NCBI RefSeq assembly: GCF_030209375.1
Contig: NZ_JARVSC010000003.1
Coordinates: 930,001 to 994,000, forward strand
Source of the DNA: Plantibacter sp. ME-Dv--P-122b
GTDB taxonomy: Bacteria > Actinomycetota > Actinomycetes > Actinomycetales > Microbacteriaceae
Length of the DNA stretch: 64,000 bases
Direction: 5' to 3'
The notes beneath the pieces were generated by a model that saw only the letters and a list, made by a program, of their open reading frames with translations, was not told the origin of the DNA and ran no database searches. Position numbers and translations under genes: made by a program. Below, piece after piece: positions 16,149 to 24,778 of this stretch; position 1 is the stretch's first letter; each line of letters opens with the position of its first letter.

Positions 16149-18022
16149 GCGGAGTCTCCTCTGGTGGGCAGCGTGCCGCCTCCAGGGCCTGCCGACGGGG
16201 CAGACCTCGGGGGATCGGCCTGCGTCGACGACGTGGGCCCTTCGACAGACTCAGGGACCGGGGCGGTCCAGGTGCCGGAATCCGCGTGGGTTGACGAGGT
16301 GGGCCCGTCGACAAGCGGTTCATGCCCTTCGACAGGCTCAGGGACCGAAGGAGTCTCAGGGACCGAAGGAGGCTCAGGGACCGAAGAAGGCTCAGGGACC
16401 GAAGAAGGCTCAGAGACCGGCGGGACCGAGGGGGACTTCGGCGAGGACGCGACCTCGGCGGCGCCGGTCGACCAGGCGAGGATCGTGTCGGCAGTGGCCT
16501 GCGATCGGGGCAGCTCGGTGCGGATCGTCCCGCGGTACAGCACGAGGACGCGGTCGGCGAGGCCGATCAGCTCCTCGAGGTCGACGCTCACGAGCAGGAC
16601 CCCGGCGCCCTGCGCGACGAGCGCGTCGATCTCCGCGTAGATCTGCTGGCGCGACCCGATGTCGACGCCGGAGGTCGGCTGGTCGAGCACGAAGACCGTC
16701 GACCCGGCCGCGAGCCACCGTCCGAGCACGACCTTCTGCTGATTGCCGCCGGAGAGATTGCCGGCCACCGTGGTGTCGTTCGCGGGCCGGACGTCGAGCC
16801 TCGTGACGAGATCGGCGGCGATCTCCCGCTCGCGTCGACCACGCAGGATCCCGCCGAGGCCGGTGATGCGGTCGAGCGCGGCGAGCGTGAGGTTCTCGCG
16901 GACGGATTGGCGGTTCAGGATGCCGTCGCGGTGGCGGTTCGCCGGGACGTACGCCCCACCCGCCCGGACGAAGGCCCGCGGCGAGCGGATCGTGGCACCG
17001 CCGAGTCGCACGGTTCCGCCATGTGCGCGCAGGCCGGTGACCGCGTCGGCCAGTTCCTCGAGGCCCGAGCCGACGAGACCCGTGACGCCCACGATCTCGC
17101 CCGGACGGACGTCGATCGAGACGCCGTGCAGCCGTTCCGGGACCGTCAGGCCGTCGATCGCGAGCACCGGTTCCGCGCCGGCGTCGGCGGCGATCCGTTC
17201 GCGGTCGCCGAACTCCTCGACGCTTCGCCCCACCATGAGCTGGACGATGGCGTCGAGGGTCGCGTCGGGATCGGCGAGGTCGAGCGCACCGACACGTTCA
17301 CCGTTGCGGAGGACGACGACGCGGGAAGCGATGTCGCGCACCTCCTGCAGGTAGTGGGAGATGTAGATGACGGCGACGCCCTGGTCCTGCAGGGTCCGGA
17401 CGGTGCGGAACAACCGCTCCACGTCACCGGCGGCGAGCGGTGCGGTGGGTTCGTCGAGCACGAGGACGCGTGGGCGGGTGATCGTCGCGATCGCGAGCTG
17501 CAGGAGTTGCTGCTCGGCGACACTCAGCTCGTCGACGAGGGTCCTGCCCGGCACGTCCAGGCCGACGAGGTCGAGCAGTTCGCGCTCGGAACGGCGGTCC
17601 AGCTGCCGACCGGTGAGGAACGCGGAGCGCGACCCGAGGAAGAGCTGCTCCGCGACCGTGAGTCGACCGGCCAGGTGGCGGTCCTGGTGGATGACGCGGA
17701 CACCGAGTCGTTCGGCGTCGCCCGGGTTGCGGATGACGACCGGTTCGCCGTCGATCTCGATGGTGCCCTCGCTCGCCGTGTAGAGGCCGGTGAGGATCTT
17801 GATGAGCGTCGACTTGCCTGCGCCGTTCTCGCCGACGAGCGCGACCACCTCGCCCGGGTGCACCTCGAGGTCGACGTCGTCCAGCACGCGGACGCCACCG
17901 AAGTCCTTCGCGATGCCCCGCATGCTCACGGCGGGAGCCGATGCGCCGGTCGTCACGGCACCGGCCCGGCCGCCCGACGTGCGCTGGGCGGTCGACTCGT
18001 CGATCGAGGTGTCGTACGTCAT
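16145..18022 (-). CDS. Sugar ABC transporter ATPase (RbsA type) with a repeat-derived C-terminal tail
   Basis: The ATG at 18022 overlaps the binding-protein stop (ATGA). Two ABC domains are present in 625 residues: the first with GENGAGKSTL, LSVAEQQLLQLA and VLVLDEPTAPL; the second with the degenerate P-loop GLVGSGLEEL but a standard LSGGNQQKVVLGRW and VFVLDQPTSGVDIG, as in RbsA/MglA. Beyond about residue 525 the protein has an extra tail of roughly 100 residues rich in Ser/Pro/Val/Glu (repeated SVPEP units), encoded by copies of the dispersed CTGTCGAAGGG element and an 18-nt tandem array. Normal RbsA proteins end near 500-510 residues, so the tail is probably disordered and acquired by repeat insertion. 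Confidence 0.93.
   Translation of the reverse strand: MTYDTSIDESTAQRTSGGRAGAVTTGASAPAVSMRGIAKDFGGVRVLDDVDLEVHPGEVVALVGENGAGKSTLIKILTGLYTASEGTIEIDGEPVVIRNPGDAERLGVRVIHQDRHLAGRLTVAEQLFLGSRSAFLTGRQLDRRSERELLDLVGLDVPGRTLVDELSVAEQQLLQLAIATITRPRVLVLDEPTAPLAAGDVERLFRTVRTLQDQGVAVIYISHYLQEVRDIASRVVVLRNGERVGALDLADPDATLDAIVQLMVGRSVEEFGDRERIAADAGAEPVLAIDGLTVPERLHGVSIDVRPGEIVGVTGLVGSGLEELADAVTGLRAHGGTVRLGGATIRSPRAFVRAGGAYVPANRHRDGILNRQSVRENLTLAALDRITGLGGILRGRREREIAADLVTRLDVRPANDTTVAGNLSGGNQQKVVLGRWLAAGSTVFVLDQPTSGVDIGSRQQIYAEIDALVAQGAGVLLVSVDLEELIGLADRVLVLYRGTIRTELPRSQATADTILAWSTGAAEVASSPKSPSVPPVSEPSSVPEPSSVPEPPSVPETPSVPEPVEGHEPLVDGPTSSTHADSGTWTAPVPESVEGPTSSTQADPPRSAPSAGPGGGTLPTRGDSA
16238..16419 (-). repeat. 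Dispersed elements and 18-nt tandem array inside the ATPase gene
   Basis: Two full copies of the dispersed element (16238-16259 and 16325-16346, minus strand) are followed by 18-nt tandem units of the form GGGACCGAAGGAGTCTCA starting at 16341, 16359, 16377 and 16395, with a degenerate fifth unit at 16413. A flanking block near 16225 (GTCGACGACGTGGGCCC) recurs at about 16289 with small changes, indicating a local duplication. All of it is in frame with the ATPase and adds the SVPEP tail. Confidence 0.85.
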
Positions 18023-19053
18023 TCCAGACCGAGTCGCTTGCGCTCGTCGGCGACGTTCGCCTTGTCGATGAACACGGCGTCGAGGTAGGTGCTCAGCGGC
18101 ACCTCGTCCTGCTTGCCACCGAGGTACAGGGCGACGTTGTTCGCGCTCGTCGTCCCGAACAGCGTCGGCTGCTGCGCGACCGTGAACTGGTACACCGAGT
18201 CGGGGTCCTGGATGAGGTCGAGCGCACCGGGCTCGGCGTCGACGCCGTAGACCTTGATCTCGTCGCGACCCGCCGCGTCGATGGCCTGCGAGGCGCCGAT
18301 CGCGGGGAGGTCCCAGCACGACCACACGGCCGAGATCTCGCCCTTGGGGTAGCGGGTGAGTGCGTCGTTCGTCTTCTGCTTGGCGTCCTCGATCGTGCCC
18401 TCGTAGATGTCCTGCAGCTCGGGCTCGATGATCTCGATGTTCGGGTAGTTCTTCAGCACGAGCTTGAACTCGTCGTAGCGGATCTGGCAGGGGGTGACGT
18501 CGTAGAAGCCGTTGAAGACGAGCACCTTGCCCTTCCCGCCGATGTCCTCGGCGAGGGTGCGGGCAAGGGTCGACCCGATCTGCCAGTTGTCGGAACCGAT
18601 GTTGTTCACCGAGTTCTCGCTGGCGTGGTCGATCGTGAACACCGGGATGTCGGCGTCCTTCGCCTGCTGCAGCGCCGGGGCGAGCGTGGTCGCGTCGCCG
18701 AGGATGACGACGATCGCGTCGACCTTCTGCGAGACGAGGTTCTCGACGTTGGCCAGGTGCTTGTCATCCTGTGCGTCGGCCTGGGTGGCGACGACCGTGG
18801 CGCCGAGCTCCTCCAGGCGGTCCTGCACGCCCTGGTAGGTGAGGCGGCCGAAGTCGCGGACGACGTCCTTGGCGGCGACGCCGACGGTCTTGCCCTTGAG
18901 TGAGGGGACGTCGACGTCGGAGGCGGCCGAGCTGGCAGTGGCGCCACTCGTCGACTCGCTGGACGAGGACTGCTTGAGGGAACAACCGGTGGCGAGGCCG
19001 GCCACGACGGCCAGGGTGACCAGGGACAGCGCGAGGCGCGATCGACGACGCAT
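18019..19053 (-). CDS. Sugar ABC transporter substrate-binding lipoprotein
   Basis: The ATG at 19053 (MRRRSRLALS) begins a lipoprotein signal peptide with lipobox LATGC near residue 25, so the long upstream extension is not coding. The 344-residue protein is a type 1 periplasmic-binding protein (Peripla_BP_4): DKHLANVENLVSQKVDAIVVILGD, IPVFTIDHASENSVNNIGSDN, GKVLVFNGF, and VWSCWDLPAIGASQAIDAAG. It captures the ligand outside the membrane for the tandem ATPase and two permeases. The GntR regulator at 19335 is divergent and is the likely controller. Confidence 0.94.
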   Translation of the reverse strand: MRRRSRLALSLVTLAVVAGLATGCSLKQSSSSESTSGATASSAASDVDVPSLKGKTVGVAAKDVVRDFGRLTYQGVQDRLEELGATVVATQADAQDDKHLANVENLVSQKVDAIVVILGDATTLAPALQQAKDADIPVFTIDHASENSVNNIGSDNWQIGSTLARTLAEDIGGKGKVLVFNGFYDVTPCQIRYDEFKLVLKNYPNIEIIEPELQDIYEGTIEDAKQKTNDALTRYPKGEISAVWSCWDLPAIGASQAIDAAGRDEIKVYGVDAEPGALDLIQDPDSVYQFTVAQQPTLFGTTSANNVALYLGGKQDEVPLSTYLDAVFIDKANVADERKRLGLE

Positions 19054-19334
19054 GGAGACTCCAGAGGACGGTGGGGTGCGGGACGGATCTGGGGGGTGGT
19101 GGAGCGTGCCGGCGTCCGCTGTCGGTGCGGTCGGAGCGCACCGGGACGTCGGGTTGCAGCAACAGTAGGGAGTGATCGGACGGGCCGCGAGAGGGCGCTC
19201 AACCTGACGTAACACAAGGCGCCCGGCGTCGGCGGTGCGTGGAGGCCGATCGGAATGCGGCCAGCGAAAACGTCGGATGTATCATGGCGCGAGGCGGTGC
19301 GCGCGGTGACCGTCTCGCTCGAGCAGGGGGTCGC

Positions 19335-20006
19335 ATGGCAGTCACGGACGAGGCGATCGCGCGGATCCAGGCGATGATCGTCGCCGGCGACCTCACACCC
19401 GGCCAGCGCCTCCCTCCGGAGAAGGAGCTCAGCGAGACCCTGGGGCTCTCCCGCAGTTCCCTTCGCGAGGCGGTGAAGGCGCTGGAGCTCATCCGTGTGC
19501 TCGACGTCCGTCGCGGCGACGGCACCTACGTCACCACCCTGGAGCCGAGCCTGCTCCACGAGGCGATGTCGTTCGTCATCGACATGCACGCCGACGCCTC
19601 CCTCATCGAGATGTTCGAGGTGCGCCGCATCCTCGAACCCTCCGCGTCGGTGATGGCGATCCAACACCTCGACGACGAGCGGATCGCCGAGCTGCGCAGC
19701 ATGGTCGACGAGGTCGACGAGTCGACGACGGTCGAGGATCTCGTCGCGCACGACCTGCAGTTCCACGCCCGCGTGATCGAGCTGAGCGGCAACGCCTACC
19801 TCGCGAGCCTGCTCGCCGCGCTCGGCAGCAAGACGGTTCGGGCCCGCATCTGGCGCGGCCTCACCGAGGAGAAGGCCGTCGCCCGCACCCTGCAGGAGCA
19901 CCACGCGATCGTCGACGCCCTCGAGAAACGCGACACCGAACTCACCCGTGCCCTGGTCACCGTCCACGTCTCCGGCGTCGAAAGCTGGCTCCGCCGCTCG
20001 ATGTAA
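19335..20006 (+). CDS. GntR-family (FadR/FCD) transcriptional regulator
   Basis: The ATG at 19335 sits behind AGGGGG with good spacing, so the earlier in-frame starts at 19239 and 19284 are rejected. The 223-residue protein has a GntR winged helix (ARIQAMIVAGDLTPGQRLPPEKELSETLGLSRSSLREAVKALE) and an FCD domain with metal-binding Asp/His residues (FEVRRILEPSA, DLQFHARVIELSGN, EHHAIVDALE). It is divergent from the ribose-type ABC operon across 281 bp that contains no gene, and likely governs it. Confidence 0.92.
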   Translation: MAVTDEAIARIQAMIVAGDLTPGQRLPPEKELSETLGLSRSSLREAVKALELIRVLDVRRGDGTYVTTLEPSLLHEAMSFVIDMHADASLIEMFEVRRILEPSASVMAIQHLDDERIAELRSMVDEVDESTTVEDLVAHDLQFHARVIELSGNAYLASLLAALGSKTVRARIWRGLTEEKAVARTLQEHHAIVDALEKRDTELTRALVTVHVSGVESWLRRSM

Positions 20007-20014
20007 TCCCTCCC

Positions 20015-20087
20015 CCTGCCCGCGAACTGTCACTTGCTGCTAGTCCTGGCCGCTTCAACTAGCCGTTGGTGACAGTTCGCGGGCAGG
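20015..20087. repeat. 73-bp hairpin element, copy A
   Basis: An imperfect inverted repeat with outer arms CCTGCCCGCGAACTGTCAC and its complement. It has the same length and outer sequence as copy B at 21175-21247. It ends about 13 nt before the start codon at 20100, so it also covers the leader of that gene. Confidence 0.85.
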
Positions 20088-20099
20088 TAGCGTGAGGGG

Positions 20100-21167
20100 A
20101 TGGACGGCACGATCGACACCCGAGCGCTCATCGACCCCATCGACCGTGACGCCATGGCGAAAGCGCCCTCGTATCATCGCGCGCCGTCGGCCCGTCTGTT
20201 CGTCGGCCTGATCGCGGGGATCGCCGTGGTCGCCGTCGCCGGGTTCGTCCTGCTGGGCGGGCTGCCGTCGCGGTCCGGAAACGGCTCCGGCCCGACGCCG
20301 CTGCTGATGATCGGGCTCCTCGCGGGCGCCGTCGTCGCGGTGCTCGCGGTCTTCTCCTGGCGGACAAGGCGCATCAAGCGCTTCCGCCTCTCCCAGTTCG
20401 CCGCGGCCAACGGGATGACCTACACGGCCGACTCCAGTCATCCTCCGTTCCCCGGCATGATCTTCGGGATCGGATCGTCGCGGCAGTCCACCGACGTGCT
20501 GCGCGGCAACCGTCCCCGCCCCGTGGAGTTCGCCAACTACCGGTACACGGTCCGTCATGGGAAGAGCTCGACGACGCACCACTGGGGGTACGTCGCGGTG
20601 AAGCTCGACGTCCCGCTGCCGAACATCGTGCTCGACGCGATCGGCAACAACGGCTTCGGCTCGAACCTCCCGGCGGCGTTCCAACGGGCCCAGCGACTGT
20701 CGCTGGAAGGCGATTTCGACCGGCACTTCACGCTCTACTGTCCCGCGGGCTACGAACGCGACGCCCTGTACCTGTTCACGCCGGACATCATGGCGAGGTT
20801 CATCGACCACGCCGCCGAGCTCGACGTCGAGATCATCGACGACTGGCTCTTCCTCTACACGAAACGGGAGGTGTCGACCCTCGATCCCGACACGTGGGCC
20901 TGGCTGTTCGGCATCGTCGACGCGCTGATGACGAAGTTCGACCAGTGGGCCCGGTGGCGGGACGACCGTCTTCCGTCGCAAGCGACCGGAGCGTCAGGGC
21001 ACCAGCTCGTACCCGGTGCTCAGACCGCCTCCCCCGCTATCGGACTGCTCACCCCACCGCCAGGCGTCGCTCCGTCGGGCCGGCGGTTGCGACGATCCGG
21101 GACGTGGATCCCCGTCGCGTTCCTCGTCGGAACGCTCATCGTCTGGATCGTCACACGCATGAACTGA
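20100..21167 (+). CDS. Hypothetical membrane protein (355 residues)
   Basis: No family is firmly recognised; the layout resembles DUF3137-like proteins. Two membrane helices lie near residues 32-54 and 68-86 (LFVGLIAGIAVVAVAGFVLL; LLMIGLLAGAVVAVLAVFSW), followed by a basic stretch (RTRRIKRFR). A soluble domain of about 200 residues comes next (FANYRYTVRHGKSSTTHHWGYVAVKL, FTLYCPAGYERDALYLFTPDIM), then a proline-rich linker and a final C-terminal helix (IPVAFLVGTLIVWIVT). The gene is enclosed by two 73-bp hairpin elements. Confidence 0.8.
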   Translation: MDGTIDTRALIDPIDRDAMAKAPSYHRAPSARLFVGLIAGIAVVAVAGFVLLGGLPSRSGNGSGPTPLLMIGLLAGAVVAVLAVFSWRTRRIKRFRLSQFAAANGMTYTADSSHPPFPGMIFGIGSSRQSTDVLRGNRPRPVEFANYRYTVRHGKSSTTHHWGYVAVKLDVPLPNIVLDAIGNNGFGSNLPAAFQRAQRLSLEGDFDRHFTLYCPAGYERDALYLFTPDIMARFIDHAAELDVEIIDDWLFLYTKREVSTLDPDTWAWLFGIVDALMTKFDQWARWRDDRLPSQATGASGHQLVPGAQTASPAIGLLTPPPGVAPSGRRLRRSGTWIPVAFLVGTLIVWIVTRMN

Positions 21168-21174
21168 CCCTCGC

Positions 21175-21247
21175 CCTGCCCGCGAACTGTCACTTGCTGC
21201 TAGTCCGGACGGGCAGGACTAGCAGCAAGTGACAGTTCGCGGGCAGG
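21175..21247. repeat. 73-bp hairpin element, copy B
   Basis: A perfect inverted repeat: 32-bp arms (21175-21206 and 21216-21247) around a 9-nt loop. The arms start CCTGCCCGCGAACTGTCAC. It lies 7 nt past the stop of the membrane-protein gene and could end its transcript. Confidence 0.9.
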
Positions 21248-21351
21248 GGGGTGTTGGGAACGTCTGGTGATCGGGAGACGAGGACGGAACAAGCGGGTTG
21301 ATGGGATGACTGGGTGACCGACACCGGTCGCCCGTCAGAAAGGACCTTCCC

Positions 21352-21804
21352 ATGCGCCGACCAGTCGCTCTCGGCTTCGCCGTCCCCGTCCTCGCCCTCA
21401 TGCTGGGGCTCACCGCCTGCTCCGAATCAGCCGAGACGCCCTCGGGCGGTGGCTCGCCGACGACCGCCGACTCCTACGCCCAGGCGTACGACGACTACAC
21501 GATCTCCCTCGCCGGCTGCCTCCGTGACCGGGGCATCGACGTCGACGACCCGGAGCCGGGCACCGCGATCACGCTCGACGGCAGCGAGGCGATGAACGCG
21601 GCCTACGACGCCTGCGTCACCGAACTCGGCCCACCGCCCGCGGACCCCGACCAGCCCAGCAGGGTGGAGATCTCCGACGAGCTCCGGCTCCGCGCCCAGT
21701 GCCTGCGTGACCAGGGTTTCGACGTCCCGGACCCGGATGCGAACGGCGTGTGGGACCTGCCGGAGGACCTGTTCGATGAGGCCAGGGCCTGCGCCGTGCA
21801 GTGA
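21352..21804 (+). CDS. Small secreted lipoprotein
   Basis: A 150-residue protein with a signal peptide and lipobox LTAC (cysteine near residue 23). The mature part has a short Ser/Gly/Thr linker and two similar segments, each with a cysteine pair: SLAGCLRDRGIDVDDPEPG and AQCLRDQGFDVPDPDANGVWDLPEDLF. The C-L-R-D-x-G-(I/F)-D-V-x-D-P repeat marks a recurrent actinobacterial surface lipoprotein type of unknown role. AAAGGA precedes the start. Confidence 0.85.
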   Translation: MRRPVALGFAVPVLALMLGLTACSESAETPSGGGSPTTADSYAQAYDDYTISLAGCLRDRGIDVDDPEPGTAITLDGSEAMNAAYDACVTELGPPPADPDQPSRVEISDELRLRAQCLRDQGFDVPDPDANGVWDLPEDLFDEARACAVQ

Positions 21805-21813
21805 GCCCGGTAC

Positions 21814-21860
21814 CGACGGAACGGCCGACCGATCGAGCTGATCGGTCGGCCGTTCCGTCG
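21814..21860. terminator. Strong bidirectional hairpin terminator
   Basis: A perfect 20-bp stem (21814-21833 with 21841-21860) around a 7-nt loop, placed between the convergent lipoprotein and histidine-kinase genes. It can serve both transcripts. Confidence 0.8.
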
Positions 21861-21868
21861 TTCCACGG

Positions 21869-23026
21869 TCAGGCTTCGGTCGGCCCGGCGCCGTGCGCCT
21901 CTGGCAGCAGCACCGTCGCCTCGAGTCCGCCGGCCGGCAGCGGTGCGAGCCGGAGGGAGCCACCGTGCAGCTCGACGATGCGGGCAGCGAGGGTCAGCCC
22001 GAGTCCGTTCCCACGATCGCGTCCGGCGCCCCGCGCGATCCGGGCGTCCTTGCGGTCGAACGGCTCCACGAACCGCGCCACCTCGGCCGCACCGAGCAAC
22101 GGCCCCGAGTTGCTGACCACGACGACGGCGCGGCCCGGTGCCTGCGTGCCGGGACCGACCCACACCGAGACCCAGCCGTCCGGACCACCGTTGTACCGCA
22201 CGGCGTTCGACAGCAGGTTCGTCACGAGCTGCTGGAGGAGCACGCGATTGCCGAGCACGGCGGTGCTCTCGAGGGTCGACGAGATCGTGACCCCGGCGTC
22301 GGCGGCCTCCGGCGAGATGAGCTGCGACGCGTCGCGGGCCACCGCCGCCAGGTCGACGGGCGACGTCACGAGGGGTCGGCGGTCGAGCTGGTTCAGCTGC
22401 AGGAGCGCCTCCACGATCGCGATCCCGCGCTCGTTCGTCTCGTGCATCCGCCGCAGCGCGCGGTCGACGTCGCGGCCCTCCGGGTCCGCCTGAGCCACCT
22501 CGATCAGCATCTTCATCGTCGCGAGCGGCGTCCGCAGCTCGTGCGAGGCGTTGGCCGCGAACCGCTTCTGCGTCAGGAACGACTGCTCGAGGCGCGCGAG
22601 CATGTCGTCGAAGCGGTCGGCGAGCTCGCGGAACTCGTCGCGAGGACCCGTCATCGCGATGCGGTGGTCGAGCGCGCCCTCGGCCGCCGCCCGCACGGCC
22701 TGATTGAGATCGTGCAGCGGCCGCAGGACACGGCCGGCCACGATCCAGCCGACACTGGTGCCGATCACGGCCATCGCGATGAGCGCGAGCATCGAGTAGT
22801 TGATGAGCGAATCGCGGATCTCACCGCGGGTGATGGCGGACAACTGCTTCGGATCGCTCGCCAGCGCGAGCGGGTAGTCGGGGAAGCGCCAGATGATCAC
22901 GTTGATGACGATGAGCGCGATGAGTCCCGTCACGATGGTGAAGGCCGCGTAGGTCGCGGTGAGTTTGACGCGGGCCGTCACCCACGTCGTGCGGACCGCG
23001 TCGTCTCCGGAGGGACCGGCCGTCAT
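21869..23026 (-). CDS. Two-component sensor histidine kinase (VanS-like)
   Basis: The ATG at 23026 overlaps the response-regulator stop (ATGA). The 385-residue protein has two membrane helices (about residues 21-45 and 85-105) enclosing a short extracytoplasmic loop. A HAMP domain follows (GRVLRPLHDLNQAVRAAAEG), then the H-box (ANASHELRTPLATMKMLIE), the N-box (LVTNLLSNAVRYNG) and a G-box (RDRGNGLGLTLAARIVELHGG). The small sensor loop and the neighbouring VanY-like peptidase gene suggest a cell-wall-related signal, which is inference. Confidence 0.93.
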   Translation of the reverse strand: MTAGPSGDDAVRTTWVTARVKLTATYAAFTIVTGLIALIVINVIIWRFPDYPLALASDPKQLSAITRGEIRDSLINYSMLALIAMAVIGTSVGWIVAGRVLRPLHDLNQAVRAAAEGALDHRIAMTGPRDEFRELADRFDDMLARLEQSFLTQKRFAANASHELRTPLATMKMLIEVAQADPEGRDVDRALRRMHETNERGIAIVEALLQLNQLDRRPLVTSPVDLAAVARDASQLISPEAADAGVTISSTLESTAVLGNRVLLQQLVTNLLSNAVRYNGGPDGWVSVWVGPGTQAPGRAVVVVSNSGPLLGAAEVARFVEPFDRKDARIARGAGRDRGNGLGLTLAARIVELHGGSLRLAPLPAGGLEATVLLPEAHGAGPTEA

Positions 23027-23748
23027 GCTCGCGCCTCGTCGTCGGCGTCGTCGGCGTCCGCATCGCCCACCTCGGCGGGCGCTTCTCCCGGCGGGAGCAC
23101 GCGGTACCCGACGGCCGGCACGGTGTGGATGATCCACGGCTCGCCGAGGACCTTGCGGAGTGTGGACATCGTCACTCGCACGGCGTTCGTGAACGGGTCG
23201 GCGTGCTCGTCCCAGGCTCGCTCGAGGAGTTCCTCAGCACTCACGACGCCACCCTTGGCCGCGAGCAGGATCTCCAGCACCGCGAACTGTTTCTTCGCCA
23301 GACGCACGTACCGGCCGTTCCGGTACACCTCGCGGCGGAACGGGTCGAGCCGCACACCGGCGTACTCGAGGACGGGCGGGAGCGACGCCTTGGGTCGGCG
23401 CGCCAGTGACCGGAGCCGGAGCACGAGCTCACGCAGCTCGAACGGCTTCGTCAGGTAGTCGTCGGCGCCGATCTCGAAGCCGCTCTCCTTGTCGTCGAGG
23501 TCAGCGGCCGCGGTGAGCATGAGCACCCGGCAGGGCAGTTCCTGGGCGATGATCCAGCGACAGACGTCGTCGCCGTGCGTGCCAGGGAGGTCGCGGTCGA
23601 GCACCACGACGTCGTAGGCGTTGACGGCGAGACGCTCGAGCGCGGCGTCACCGTCGAACACGAGGTCGGCGGCGAGCCCCTCGTGCTGCAGCCCCTCGAG
23701 GATGCTCTCGGCGAGGTACTGCTCGTCCTCGGCGATCAGGACACGCAT
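23023..23748 (-). CDS. OmpR/PhoB-family response regulator (VanR-like)
   Basis: A 241-residue regulator with an N-terminal receiver domain (acidic pair ED near residues 7-9, phospho-accepting Asp51 in VVLDRDLPG, Lys in YLTKPFELREL) and a C-terminal winged helix (RLAKKQFAVLEILLAAKGGVVSAEELLERAW, NAVRVTMSTLRKVLG). A poly-Asp/Ala tail (EVGDADADDADDEARA) is encoded by GTCGGC-type repeats. It is the first gene of the operon with the kinase and faces the peptidase gene divergently. Confidence 0.94.
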   Translation of the reverse strand: MRVLIAEDEQYLAESILEGLQHEGLAADLVFDGDAALERLAVNAYDVVVLDRDLPGTHGDDVCRWIIAQELPCRVLMLTAAADLDDKESGFEIGADDYLTKPFELRELVLRLRSLARRPKASLPPVLEYAGVRLDPFRREVYRNGRYVRLAKKQFAVLEILLAAKGGVVSAEELLERAWDEHADPFTNAVRVTMSTLRKVLGEPWIIHTVPAVGYRVLPPGEAPAEVGDADADDADDEARA

Positions 23749-23945
23749 GGGACCTCCGGTGTTCGGGACGGAGGACGCGGCTGTGGCGTCGCTCCGGCGC
23801 CCGCGATGGGCGTCGTGTCGATCGTAGGCGGCTCGGTGTTTCGGAACCGTCTGGTGATCGACCGACGCCCGCGCAACCGCCGTCCAGATGGACTGGGGTC
23901 CTGGCCGTCGGGTGTCGAACGCCGACGACCGACCGAGGAGGAACC

Positions 23946-24611
23946 ATGAACGACCACATCCAGCACCAGCGCTCGGGCCGACCGAGCACCCGCCCCCGCC
24001 GCGGCCCGAACCGGGCCGTCGTCGTCCTCGCCGCCACGGCTGTCGCCCTCACCGCCGCGATCGCCCTGGTCGCCTGCACGGGCGTCGCGCCGACCATCAC
24101 CCGCGGGATCACCGCGCTGGCCGAGCGCCCGCCTGGAGCGTCGGGTGACGGAACCCCGACCACGAGCGACGGCGCGTTCGGGGCCGACGACGGCGTGCTG
24201 GACGAGAACCGGTACTCGGCCTACGACACCGATCTCCCGGCCATCGCGAACCTCGACGCGGACCTCCTGGAGGCCGTCCAGCAGGCGACCGACGCGGCGG
24301 CGGCCGACGACATCACGCTGTTCGTGAGTTCCGGCTGGCGGAGCACGGCGTACCAACAGCACCTGCTCGACGAGGCGATCCTCCAGTACGGCAGCGAGGC
24401 GGCGGCCCGGCAGTACGTCGCCACGCCCGACGGCTCCTCGCACACGCGCGGGGCGGCCGTCGACATCGGCGCGACGGACGCCGATTACTGGCTCATCGAG
24501 CACGGCGCCGACTACGGCCTCTGCCAGACCTACGCGAACGAGATCTGGCATTTCGAGTTGGCCACCGTCCCCGGCGGCGAGTGCCCGGAACTCCTGCCCG
24601 ACGCCGGGTGA
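23946..24611 (+). CDS. D-alanyl-D-alanine carboxypeptidase, VanY/M15 family
   Basis: A 221-residue secreted or membrane-anchored M15B peptidase. The N-terminal hydrophobic segment (residues 24-44) contains VACTG, possibly a lipobox. The zinc site is present: SSHTRGAAVDIG supplies the His and Asp, and EIWHFE supplies the catalytic Glu and second His; SSGWRSTAYQQHLLDEAI is also typical. It trims terminal D-Ala from peptidoglycan stems. The divergent VanRS-like genes suggest it is their target. An AGGAGG site lies ahead of the start. Confidence 0.92.
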   Translation: MNDHIQHQRSGRPSTRPRRGPNRAVVVLAATAVALTAAIALVACTGVAPTITRGITALAERPPGASGDGTPTTSDGAFGADDGVLDENRYSAYDTDLPAIANLDADLLEAVQQATDAAAADDITLFVSSGWRSTAYQQHLLDEAILQYGSEAAARQYVATPDGSSHTRGAAVDIGATDADYWLIEHGADYGLCQTYANEIWHFELATVPGGECPELLPDAG

Positions 24612-24778
24612 TGTCGGTGGCGGTCGAGACAGACGCCCTTACTCCTCCGCGTTCCGCCGCCACAACCCCCGTCTCATCAACGGCGATCACCCCGATACTG
24701 GGTTGAGTCGGTCGCGGGACCTGCACTGCTCGAGCCTGCCGCTCGGGACCGCGAAGGCCGAGAGAAGTGGAGTCCGTC

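Noticed and set aside
20015-21247. The hairpin-flanked gene as an insertion sequence
   Set aside because: The enclosed protein is a membrane protein with no transposase motif, and no target duplication is evident at the edges.
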